DNA of 64,000 nt from CBFHMJ01 sp965656875. GTDB lineage: Bacteria; Pseudomonadota; Gammaproteobacteria; Enterobacterales; Alteromonadaceae. Position numbers and translations under genes: made by a program. The stretch is taken from positions 124,001-188,000 of the forward strand of contig CBFHMJ010000009.1 of NCBI GenBank assembly GCA_965656875.1, written 5' to 3'. Positions within the stretch are counted from its first letter, which is position 1. Every line of letters begins with the position of its first letter. The notes beneath the pieces are model-generated. The model did no database searches. It was not told the origin of the DNA and was given only the letters and a program-made list of their open reading frames with translations. Of this stretch, positions 1-6,826 are shown piece after piece.

Positions 1-540
1 CGAAAACAGGAAAATAGCAGCGGCGCTGATATCAATAACCCAGGACCAGACAGGCCCGGTATGGCGACCTTTATGCAAATCATTCAGCAATTGCCAGACA
101 TTGCCCTTTTCATAATCAACCGCAATCAATCCCTCTTCAGGCAAAACGGTAACGAAGGCAAAACCCGCAGGCAGTGGATAATCAAACGTAATTTCGCCCG
201 CGTCTCTGTCTATCGACACATCGCTTGCGTGTGTCATATCCGTGTGCTGTTCAATAAATAATTCTAATGCGGGCAATCCTGCCGTTGGATTGGCCAATAG
301 TTGCTCACTTAATGGCGCAGGCAGTTGAAATTCATCTGTACCCTGTGCGGTTTCCGCACTGATCCAGTTGGAGTGATTAAGCAGAACGCCTGTGATGCAA
401 AAGAAGATCAACAGACTGAACAATGCTGTTGAACTGTACACATGTAACCATCGGCAGTAGCGAAAAAAGTCACGCGCCGTCGCGCCTTTTGTCCAGCTCC
501 ACACATCAAACCGTGGTAATGAAAACGATTTATTAAACAT
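1..540 (-). CDS. PepSY-associated TM helix protein (3' part beyond window edge)
   Basis: An open reading frame on the minus strand starts at ATG 540 and is open to base 1, giving 180 residues with no stop, so the gene continues off the left edge. Residues 33-58 form a membrane helix (WLHVYSST then FSLLIFFCITGVLLNHSNW), a periplasmic stretch follows at about 60-150, and a second helix begins near 166 (WSWVIDISAAAIFLFS). His residues at 33, 56, 155 and 160 in WLH, LNH and DLHKGRHTG contexts match the PepSY_TM family, inner-membrane proteins often proposed to bind heme and pass electrons across the membrane. A possible ribosome site (AGGAA) lies about 14 nt upstream of the ATG. It is divergent from the DUF4198/EF-hand/DUF2271 operon, a common grouping for this family, which supports a shared iron or flavin redox role. 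Family assignment is fairly secure; the electron-transfer role is inferred. Confidence 0.8.
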   Translation of the reverse strand, partial: MFNKSFSLPRFDVWSWTKGATARDFFRYCRWLHVYSSTALFSLLIFFCITGVLLNHSNWISAETAQGTDEFQLPAPLSEQLLANPTAGLPALELFIEQHTDMTHASDVSIDRDAGEITFDYPLPAGFAFVTVLPEEGLIAVDYEKGNVWQLLNDLHKGRHTGPVWSWVIDISAAAIFLFS

Positions 541-659
541 CACGTCTTGCGCATTCCTAACTTAAGTTATTGATTAATCGAATCCAGAAAGTGGCATGTT
601 TTAACAGCTGAAATTATCAACCGAATACCCTCGCTTCCCGACTCGCCATAAGAATGCTA

Positions 660-688
660 TTGCGAATCATTCTCATTTGCAATATGAT
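660..688 (+). promoter_or_regulatory. sigma70 promoter overlapped by Fur-like box
   Basis: TTGCGA (660-665) and TATGAT (683-688) are separated by exactly 17 nt and fit -35/-10 elements. A 19-bp sequence at 662-680, whose reverse complement reads GCAAATGAGAATGATTCGC, agrees with the E. coli Fur consensus at 13 of 19 positions and lies over the -35 and spacer. It is 33 nt upstream of the SD (GGAGA, 708-712) of the DUF4198 gene. I infer iron repression of the operon, possibly also of the divergent PepSY gene. Confidence 0.65.
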
Positions 689-720
689 CGACGAAATTTT
701 TTTGAACGGAGATAATTTGA

Positions 721-1503
721 ATGAAGAAGTTTGTCCTGATGCCGATGCTGTTAATTGGCAGCTCACAGGTTTACGCCCACACCCCCTATCTGATGCCTCA
801 CAGTTTCGAACCTGTGCGTGGCAACAAGGTGACTCTGGATGCGTCATTCTCTGAAAAGTTTTTCATTCCTGAAGTTGCATTTACCGGTTCAGAATTCTTT
901 GTGATTGCGCCAAACGGCAAGCGGGAAACACCGGAAAAAGAAGCTGAACTGACCACGCGAAAAGTACTGGAACACAGCTTGAAAGAAGAAGGAACTTACC
1001 GTTTTTCGACCGGTCAGCGTAAAGGAGCCATCTTCCGTGTGTATATGAAAGATGGAAAACGCGGCTCACTTCGCGGCAACGATGAGCCATTACCTGAGGG
1101 CGCAAAAATCACGGATCACTTCCAGGCCATTACGTATGCAGAAACCTGGGTGACGCACAAAGGGCCGACATCTGACAATGTAAAACCGCTGGGAAATGGG
1201 TTGGAAATCGTCCCTGTCACTCATCCGAACGATGTATTCAGCGGCGATGAGTTTTCATTCACCGTTCATTACAACGGCAAACCACTTCCTGATGCTAAAG
1301 CGTTCATTTATCTGGCTAACTATCAATTCACCGAAGAAAAAGCAGAACTGGAAGTCACGACAGATTCCACAGGAAATGCCAGTTTCTCACCAGAAGAACA
1401 AGGCGTTTATGTGCTGCGAGTTCGCCATCGCGATGCAGCACCGGAAGGTGCTGACGTACCACGCTACAGCTACACCACAACGCTGACACTAGAAGCTTAC
1501 TAA
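721..1503 (+). CDS. DUF4198 periplasmic protein
   Basis: A 260-residue protein with a signal peptide (MKKFVLMPMLLIGSSQVYA, cleavage after A19) followed by HTPYLMPHSF, the typical start of DUF4198 proteins, where the mature protein begins with a His that could bind metal. A central His/Glu-rich domain and a C-terminal beta-sandwich-like part (about 165-260, DVFSGDEFSFTVHYNGKPLPDA) match the family, whose members are periplasmic and usually sit with TonB-dependent receptors, PepSY or DUF2271 genes. The start at 721 is set by GGAGA 8 nt upstream. It is first in a three-gene operon behind the Fur-box-like promoter. A role in binding or handing over a metal in the periplasm is inferred; no enzymatic activity can be read from the sequence. 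Confidence 0.85.
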   Translation: MKKFVLMPMLLIGSSQVYAHTPYLMPHSFEPVRGNKVTLDASFSEKFFIPEVAFTGSEFFVIAPNGKRETPEKEAELTTRKVLEHSLKEEGTYRFSTGQRKGAIFRVYMKDGKRGSLRGNDEPLPEGAKITDHFQAITYAETWVTHKGPTSDNVKPLGNGLEIVPVTHPNDVFSGDEFSFTVHYNGKPLPDAKAFIYLANYQFTEEKAELEVTTDSTGNASFSPEEQGVYVLRVRHRDAAPEGADVPRYSYTTTLTLEAY

Positions 1504-1514
1504 GAGAATTCACC

Positions 1515-2450
1515 ATGAAAAAAATCCGTATTTCCAGCGCTATCGCAACATCCATTGCACTGTCATCTCTGCTAACACTGACACTATCAGGCCAGGCTAA
1601 TGCCGCCCCACACAGCGCATCCGGTATTATTCTGACTTACGATTTAAATAAAGATCAGCAACTGTCTGCAGAAGAGTTTGTTCAGGCTCGACGAGCACGT
1701 TTTGCCGTGACTGACACCAACAACAACGGGCTGATTGAAGAAGACGAGTACGTCTACGAATGGGAAGCCAAACTACAAAAACGGCTACAAAACGACAGAA
1801 CCGCGCAAGTTGAGCAAACCCGTGTTCGCTTTGATGCTATCAACAAAGACGAAGATAACTTCATCAGCCTTGACGAATTCCAGGCTTCTGGCAAACGAGG
1901 CTTTGACTACCTCGACGAGAACAAAGACGGTGTAATCAAAGCAACCGATAAACTGCCAACCCGTGAACGCGCTGCTCGCAAGGCTGAAAAAGTTACTTTA
2001 CGCCAGGCACCGACGTTACGTATGCCAACCACACACAGTCCGAAAGGTATGCAAGGTCTGTACGACATTAACGGCGATGAACAAGTCACCTTCGATGAAT
2101 ACCTGACAGTACGGGAAAAACAATTCCATCGTACTGATGAAAATGGAGATGGCATGCTGACTGAGCGCGAATACCTGCTGGAATTTGAAGACAGACTCGA
2201 TAAACAAATCGAAAAGACACACAAAGGCCAGATCAAACAAACGTATGTTCGGTTTAAAGTCCTGGATAAAGATAAAAGCGGTGGCATGACATTCAAAGAA
2301 TACATGGCATCAGGCCATCGAGCCTTTGATCGTTACGATACCAATGGCGATGGCTATCTGACTTTGTCAGATCCCGCCCCTAAACCACGTAAGAAAGAAA
2401 AGAAAGACGAGAAAAAAGAAGCCACCCAAACAGCAAGAGTATCTAACTAA
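1515..2450 (+). CDS. secreted protein with eight EF-hand-like loops
   Basis: A 311-residue protein with a signal peptide (residues 1 to about 30, ending GQANA-A). EF-hand-like calcium loops begin at residues 43, 67, 110, 134, 184, 208, 251 and 275, for example DTNNNGLIEEDE and DTNGDGYLTLSD. The second set of four lies exactly 141 residues after the first, so the protein is an internal duplication of a four-EF-hand unit. The C-terminus (about 288-303) is very Lys/Glu rich. EF-hand proteins bind Ca2+; here export to the periplasm or outside is expected. The gene starts 11 nt after the DUF4198 stop with a modest SD (AAGAGA), and its stop codon overlaps the next start by one base, so it is part of the same operon. 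Its exact role in the cluster is unknown. Confidence 0.85.
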   Translation: MKKIRISSAIATSIALSSLLTLTLSGQANAAPHSASGIILTYDLNKDQQLSAEEFVQARRARFAVTDTNNNGLIEEDEYVYEWEAKLQKRLQNDRTAQVEQTRVRFDAINKDEDNFISLDEFQASGKRGFDYLDENKDGVIKATDKLPTRERAARKAEKVTLRQAPTLRMPTTHSPKGMQGLYDINGDEQVTFDEYLTVREKQFHRTDENGDGMLTEREYLLEFEDRLDKQIEKTHKGQIKQTYVRFKVLDKDKSGGMTFKEYMASGHRAFDRYDTNGDGYLTLSDPAPKPRKKEKKDEKKEATQTARVSN

Positions 2451-3877
2451 TGTCTGATCAACAGCACTCAGCCATAACGATTGCTGCCGGATTGAGTCTG
2501 AGCATCGCCGCTCTGGTGACCGCTCAGGCTGCCCGGGCAAATCCCCTGGTTGACCTGAACACAACGACTAAACTTGAGCTGAACCAGTCATCAGCACAGC
2601 CGGTAACGCTCACCTTGCCTGCAGGCACATCATTGCCAGACAACACGGTTCAAGCATTAACATCTCGTCTTGAATCTCTGGCAAGCCATATATCCGCAGC
2701 CAACACACGAGATGCCGAGGTACATACCTTACTCAAACACTGCGAACAGTGGCGGGTGAAAACAGAAGATCGCATTAGCTGTCGCAATGGTGATTTGTAT
2801 GCTTACTGGGAAAACATGGAGCGAAAACAAACAACTCCAGACCGTGCTCATGCCCGACAACTGGCTCGAACCGTCAGAAATACGGCTGTTGATGTCAATA
2901 ATCCGGACGGGTCAATCCGCTGGGATTTCAGACAACTACATAGCCCTTTCCTACTCGACTCGCTGGCGGACTGGATCACTGAGCACACATCGCTGACCAC
3001 ATTTGCGCTGAGCAGTAATAACAATGCGGTCTATCGTAGCCAGGATCAACAGTGGCCTGTTGCCGTTGCTACGACTGACACCCGTTATACCGTTCACTTG
3101 CAAAATGCGGCTGTCAGCACGCTTATTCCCTGGCAACACAGCCGTAAAATCGACGGTAAATCCTATCAAGGCATTATTGATGGGGGCAGTGGCTGGCCTG
3201 AACAGGTAAACGCCGCCATTAGCATTGATCAAACTGCGGTTTCTGCAAAAGCGCAAGTTTTACTGGCCGCTTCGTTGTCATCGCAGAATCTGTTCGACAC
3301 CATTGGAACCGACACACAAATCATGCTGACATCAGCCCAGGGACACACCCGGTTCAGCTCGGCACTTGAATCATTGGTGCAACAAAACAGCGATCAACAA
3401 ACCACGTTTACACCGCTCAATATCGCGCTGGAAATTCCAGATATTGACGCCTCGCCATACCGTCGCCCTTATGTCAGCGTATGGATCACCGACAACAAAC
3501 GAAAACCCGTTCGTAACCTGGTATTAATGGGTGAACGCCAACGCTGGATGAAATCACTCAGAGTATGGTGGCGACGTATTGGCCGTGGCAATGAATCTTT
3601 GATTGATGGCTTCTCCGGTGCAACAAAAAAACCCGGCACGTACCATATTGAATGGGATGGTCGCGACGACTACGGACAACCCGTCACCGCAACCGATCTG
3701 GTATTACACATTGAAGCCAGCCGAGAGCATGGCGGCAGAAGCTATGAAAAGATCCCCCTAACAATGAATCAGTTAACCCTACCCATCGAACGACAGGGCA
3801 AAAAAGAACTGGGCTTGATTCGTATTGACGCGCTGAGTACCAACCAGACCGCAGCCGTCACCACAACGAAACAGTAA
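2450..3877 (+). CDS. ApbE-like / DUF2271 fusion, periplasmic
   Basis: A 475-residue exported protein with a signal peptide of about 30 residues (ITIAAGLSLSIAALVTAQAARA). The C-terminal part (about 320-450) is DUF2271, ending in the family pattern GTYHIEWDGRDDYGQPV at about 396-412. Residues 386-392 read DGFSGAT, resembling the SGAT/S motif at which ApbE flavin transferases attach FMN. The N-terminal part (about 60-300) resembles a diverged ApbE fold (RRSVD-like Cys-rich segment, then HSRKIDGKSYQGIIDGG in place of the usual IDPRTG region, then a segment like MEADALA), but I cannot confirm catalytic residues. The start overlaps the preceding stop (TAATG), which implies translational coupling. 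A plausible role is a flavin-bearing periplasmic redox protein working with the PepSY membrane partner. DUF2271 is secure; the ApbE-like half is a weaker call. Confidence 0.7.
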   Translation: MSDQQHSAITIAAGLSLSIAALVTAQAARANPLVDLNTTTKLELNQSSAQPVTLTLPAGTSLPDNTVQALTSRLESLASHISAANTRDAEVHTLLKHCEQWRVKTEDRISCRNGDLYAYWENMERKQTTPDRAHARQLARTVRNTAVDVNNPDGSIRWDFRQLHSPFLLDSLADWITEHTSLTTFALSSNNNAVYRSQDQQWPVAVATTDTRYTVHLQNAAVSTLIPWQHSRKIDGKSYQGIIDGGSGWPEQVNAAISIDQTAVSAKAQVLLAASLSSQNLFDTIGTDTQIMLTSAQGHTRFSSALESLVQQNSDQQTTFTPLNIALEIPDIDASPYRRPYVSVWITDNKRKPVRNLVLMGERQRWMKSLRVWWRRIGRGNESLIDGFSGATKKPGTYHIEWDGRDDYGQPVTATDLVLHIEASREHGGRSYEKIPLTMNQLTLPIERQGKKELGLIRIDALSTNQTAAVTTTKQ

Positions 3878-3931
3878 CAGATCAATACTTCAATCCTCTT
3901 CTGCCTGGTTTCTCACGAGCCTGGCAACCCA

Positions 3932-3970
3932 CCAGCGACATTCGGTGAGACGGTGTCGCTGGTTTTTTAT
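3932..3970 (+). terminator. rho-independent terminator of the DUF4198-DUF2271 operon
   Basis: A perfect 9-bp stem CCAGCGACA (3932-3940) / TGTCGCTGG (3954-3962) is followed directly by TTTTTT (3963-3968), 55 nt after the DUF2271 stop codon. Confidence 0.9.
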
Positions 3971-4135
3971 CAGTAAAGCAGCCCTGACCCGCCACTCTTT
4001 GTTCAATCATTCATCCACTAACAATCAATTAGGGTAATACATAATTTTTAACGTAATTCCCGCTTTTCACTGCCTCTGAGTCACAGTAAAGTATCCGGTT
4101 CTTCCAACAAAACACCTGCCACAAGGAGCACAATC

Positions 4136-4675
4136 ATGATGACAGTTCAGGATACGTCCCGCCTGACCTTCCGGTTACTTTCTGACGCGGATAAACAACT
4201 ACTCTGGGAACTCGATCAAGACCCGGAAGTCATGCGATACATTAATGGTGGCAAATGCTCCACGATGGAAGATATGGATAATATTCTACTACCTCGCATG
4301 TACAAATACCGAAATCCTGAAAAAGGTTGGGGCATGTGGGGAGTCTGGACCAAAGATGACAATATCTTCATTGGCTGGATTTTGGTTCGTCCATGTAACT
4401 TCTTTAATGACGACACTGAATACGACAATATGGAAATGGGTTGGCGCTTTAACCGCAGCACCTGGGGCAAAGGTTATGCCACAGAAGCCGCCAGAGCCGT
4501 GGCCGATGAACAGGCGAAACTGGACGAAGTAAAAAAACTCTCAGCCATTGCCGTTCCTGACAATGAAGCATCGCGCCGTATTATGGAAAAACTCGGCATG
4601 GACTACATTCGAACCTACTTACATAAAGATCCGATTGGCGACGTCGAAGCGGTTTACTACGAAATGACGGTATAG
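4136..4675 (+). CDS. GNAT family N-acetyltransferase (RimJ/RimL type)
   Basis: 179 residues. It begins LTFRLLSDADKQLLWELDQDPEVMRYI, the typical start of Acetyltransf_3/RimL-type enzymes. The acetyl-CoA binding motif is at about 103-116 (RSTWGKGYATEAAR, the Q/R-x-x-G-x-G/A loop), and the usual NEASRRIMEKLGM segment follows at about 142-154. These enzymes move an acetyl group from acetyl-CoA to an amine, commonly a protein N-terminus or a small molecule; the substrate cannot be read here. The ATG at 4136 has AAGGAG at 4123-4128, 7 nt upstream; the ATG at 4139 is an alternative. It stands alone between two terminators and has no evident link to its neighbours. Confidence 0.9.
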   Translation: MMTVQDTSRLTFRLLSDADKQLLWELDQDPEVMRYINGGKCSTMEDMDNILLPRMYKYRNPEKGWGMWGVWTKDDNIFIGWILVRPCNFFNDDTEYDNMEMGWRFNRSTWGKGYATEAARAVADEQAKLDEVKKLSAIAVPDNEASRRIMEKLGMDYIRTYLHKDPIGDVEAVYYEMTV

Positions 4676-4705
4676 CTTCAACACATTTTATCCGCTAACA
4701 GCAAA

Positions 4706-4736
4706 ACGCCGCATACACTGATGCGGCGTTTTTTTG
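4706..4736 (+). terminator. rho-independent terminator, probably bidirectional
   Basis: Stem ACGCCGCAT (4706-4714) / ATGCGGCGT (4721-4729) with a 6-nt loop, followed by a run of Ts to 4736. On the other strand the preceding AAAA gives a short U run. It lies between the convergent GNAT gene and the small secreted-protein gene and could serve both. Confidence 0.9.
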
Positions 4737-4764
4737 AGTTGCTCTACAACACTTTTATTCGTAA

Positions 4765-5223
4765 TTAATAGCGGCTGTCTTTAATCGTAAATGTCACGGT
4801 CGCGTTGCCACTATTTCCATACAGGTCTACATAATTCAACACACCATCACATTTCGCACGGTTGCCATAGGAACCACCCTCATCTTCCGCAATCATCGGC
4901 TGTGGTGTCATTTTCCCAGTACGGTAGTCGCTCAGCATAACAAATCGGAAATGACATAACGGCTTCGCATAACCATTATCAATTTCATATTCCACATCCG
5001 CCACGTTAACTGTTGTTGGGTAAATACTGTCAACACTGAAAGTACCCGTGCCATAGGCAGGAATCATTGACGGTGGTAACACATTATAAATCGCAATACT
5101 CGACTCCATACTCTTGAGCGAAACATCATATTTAGAATCGTTTTTGACGTGAACCGTAATAGTAGCAAATGCTGAATTAGCAACTAACAAAGATGACAAC
5201 AACAAAAGACTTTGTTTTAAAAT
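4765..5223 (-). CDS. small secreted protein, probable ATT start
   Basis: Not recognised as a known family. The reading frame is closed upstream by TGA at 5241-5239 and holds no ATG or GTG before the signal peptide. TTG codons at 5205, 5202 and 5199 are possible starts but have no SD. An ATT at 5223-5221 has AAGGAA exactly 6 nt upstream and gives a textbook signal peptide: (M)LKQSLLLLSSLLVANSAFA-T. I therefore place the start at ATT, giving 152 residues; from TTG it is 146. The mature protein (about 132 residues) begins TITVHVKNDSKYDV, is rich in beta-forming residues and ends in NATVTFTIKDSRY, so a small beta-sandwich is likely; two Cys (in PLCHFRF and AKCDGV) could form a disulfide. No function can be assigned. 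Confidence 0.7.
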   Translation of the reverse strand: MLKQSLLLLSSLLVANSAFATITVHVKNDSKYDVSLKSMESSIAIYNVLPPSMIPAYGTGTFSVDSIYPTTVNVADVEYEIDNGYAKPLCHFRFVMLSDYRTGKMTPQPMIAEDEGGSYGNRAKCDGVLNYVDLYGNSGNATVTFTIKDSRY

Positions 5224-5306
5224 GGAAAATTCCTTAGATCATAATAGAAAGCATACCCAGTCAGGCACGCCACACATTCGGAAATGACAACAATGTGCGG
5301 CGCAAA

Positions 5307-5324
5307 TGTTCCTATATAAGAACA
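5307..5324. promoter_or_regulatory. imperfect palindrome in the upstream region of the secreted-protein gene
   Basis: TGTTCCTATATAAGAACA is self-complementary at 16 of 18 positions. Further GGAACA/TGTTCC words occur on the same side up to about 5380. It lies about 85-100 bp upstream of the small secreted-protein gene and contains a TATATA core. It may be a regulator site; no regulator can be named. Confidence 0.35.
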
Positions 5325-5410
5325 GTTATGGCTTTGATCTTTGTTGGTTTTTATGGAACAAGAATGCAAATTAGGGAACAATAGCAGAATTAAACAAAGC
5401 AGCCTATTTT

Positions 5411-5439
5411 TTGACACGTGATACGTGACAGGTTACACT
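5411..5439 (+). promoter_or_regulatory. higBA promoter with overlapping candidate HigA operator
   Basis: TTGACA (5411-5416) and TACACT (5434-5439) are separated by exactly 17 nt. A 21-bp imperfect palindrome (5418-5438, 15 of 21 positions symmetric, arms GTG..AC.TG and CA.GT..CAC) covers the spacer and -10. HigA antitoxins usually repress their own promoter by binding such a dyad. The SD of higB is AGGGA at 5461-5465. Confidence 0.7.
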
Positions 5440-5472
5440 TCAAAACGCTAACACCATAACAGGGAAGCAACT

Positions 5473-5781
5473 ATGGCCATTAAAAGTTTTCGACATAAAG
5501 GACTTAAGAATTTCTTCTATAAAAATGATGCAAGTGGAATAAATCCCAACCATGTATTAAAAATCGGCGATATTCTTGATTTTATTGATGCTTCTCATCA
5601 TCCACGAGATATAAAAGCGCTGTTTACTCATCAATTCAGAGAGAAGAAAGGAAGTGGTCAAGGAGTCTACAGTATAGACGTTAGCGGCAACTGGCGAGTT
5701 ATATTCGAAATAGAAGATGATGGTGCGGTGTTGCTCGACTATCTTGATTATCACGGCAAACAAATCAAGTCTCGAAAGTAA
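5473..5781 (+). CDS. higB: HigB-type toxin (RelE superfamily)
   Basis: 102 residues, the usual size for HigB ribosome-dependent mRNA interferases of the RelE superfamily. It shows the family start IKSFRHKGLKNFFYKNDASGI, a middle Arg/Lys-rich section (HQFREKKG, about 53-60), and the signature GVYSIDVSGNWRVIFEIED followed by LLDYLDYHGK near the C-terminus. HigB cuts translating mRNA and halts growth unless bound by HigA. The start ATG at 5473 has AGGGA 7 nt upstream. The toxin gene comes first and the antitoxin second, the hallmark order of hig systems; the gap to higA is 28 nt. Confidence in the family is high; activity is untested. Confidence 0.9.
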   Translation: MAIKSFRHKGLKNFFYKNDASGINPNHVLKIGDILDFIDASHHPRDIKALFTHQFREKKGSGQGVYSIDVSGNWRVIFEIEDDGAVLLDYLDYHGKQIKSRK

Positions 5782-5809
5782 CACTCATGACAACAACCTG
5801 AGGCAACCC

Positions 5810-6106
5810 ATGAACCAGACACGTAAACCAACCCATCCGGGTGCTATCTTTAAACGTAATGTCTTAGAAAGACTTGGATTAACGGTAACTCAAGCAGCAG
5901 ATCATCTCGGCGTCACACGAAAAGCACTCAGTGAATTTGTCAATGAGCAAACTCGTTGCTCAAAACTCATGGCTCGAAAACTCGCTGTTGCAACAGGCAC
6001 TGGTGTAACTGTGTGGATAAATCTACAAGCAAAACTCGATGCCTGGGAAGCAGAACAACTGGATGTTCCAGAAGTAAAAGCATTTCCTGATATTGACGTT
6101 GCCTAA
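5810..6106 (+). CDS. higA: HigA-type antitoxin, XRE helix-turn-helix
   Basis: 98 residues from the ATG at 5810, chosen because GAGG (5800-5803) lies 6 nt upstream and the protein then starts MNQTRKPTHPGAIFKRNVLE, the standard HigA start. The same frame is open further upstream but without a good start. The helix-turn-helix is at about 27-63 (TVTQAADHLGVTRKALSEFV). It would bind and neutralise HigB and repress the shared promoter, where a 21-bp imperfect palindrome is seen. It is cotranscribed with higB. Confidence 0.9.
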   Translation: MNQTRKPTHPGAIFKRNVLERLGLTVTQAADHLGVTRKALSEFVNEQTRCSKLMARKLAVATGTGVTVWINLQAKLDAWEAEQLDVPEVKAFPDIDVA

Positions 6107-6122
6107 GATCTACACCATGAAG

Positions 6123-6150
6123 AATAAAATCATAGCTAGCTGATTTTATT
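6123..6150 (+). terminator. weak AT-rich hairpin after higA
   Basis: AATAAAATCA (6123-6132) and TGATTTTATT (6141-6150) form a 10-bp stem around TAGCTAGC. The stem is A+T-rich and no good T-run follows, so it is a possible but poor terminator for higBA. Confidence 0.35.
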
Positions 6151-6277
6151 GAAATATGGATGGTTATAGATACGTTTGTGATCATCCAATATTTGAAATA
6201 ATCCGTATTGAAAGGAGAAGAAATTAAGGAGTGAACAACGAAATCAACAAAAACCTATAAAGCCAGTAAAAATACCA

Positions 6278-6556
6278 CTAATAATACCCCTCCCGATACT
6301 GATCTTCAGGCAGAAACACGCCCAAAGAAACCAACTCACTCGACGGAACACAGCACATATCATTCATATGAAGCAGCATAATCACCAGATAGGCTTCACT
6401 GTCGTTGTCGTTTTCACAATCACCGATGATAAAGCCATTAAAACCGTTTAAATCCTGCCGTTCTCTATGTCCGCTATTAATACGAACAATTTCAAACAGC
6501 TCAAAATCGTTCACTGGTTTAACGTCATACCGGGGTTTGCCTGTTTGCCAAAACAT
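6278..6556 (-). CDS. Imm31-like immunity protein, orphan
   Basis: 92 residues from ATG 6556 (a GTG lies directly before it at 6559). The pattern FELFEIVRINSGH, then NGFNGFIIGDCE, then a conserved Tyr-strand (EAYLVIML), then SSELVSLGVFLPEDQYREG resembles Imm31, small beta-rich proteins that protect against polymorphic toxins in contact-dependent or type VI systems. I make this call from memory of the pattern, so it is moderate. No SD is evident and no toxin gene is beside it, so it may be an orphan immunity gene left from, or acquired without, a toxin locus. It is convergent with higBA. Confidence 0.5.
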   Translation of the reverse strand: MFWQTGKPRYDVKPVNDFELFEIVRINSGHRERQDLNGFNGFIIGDCENDNDSEAYLVIMLLHMNDMCCVPSSELVSLGVFLPEDQYREGYY

Positions 6557-6826
6557 CACACTTGCCGACTGCTTAATGAATAAACAGATTCTACCTAAAA
6601 GTACCTTTATTGAATACTATCAGTCATTAGTCGGATAAAGTCATGTGATGGACCGAGTAACTGGTTCCACTACGTGAATTAATGATTACGCCCTTATTGA
6701 TAACAACCAGATTCTACCCCGTGATAAATTCCCTAAAAATGAACGACAAATCATAAGCCTGTTAGCAAAAACTCATAGAAGGTTGTACCATAGCTCAATC
6801 GTCTAACACTCGTCTGCTTATCACTG

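Noticed and set aside
5217..5417. 66-residue minus-strand frame with lipoprotein-like start (LHSCS)
   Set aside because: It starts with GTG, has no Shine-Dalgarno, overlaps the SD and ATT start of the secreted-protein gene, and lies on promoter-like DNA. Coding is possible but not supported.
5717..5809. Upstream extension of HigA
   Set aside because: The frame is open, but the family start and a GAGG at 6 nt support the ATG at 5810.
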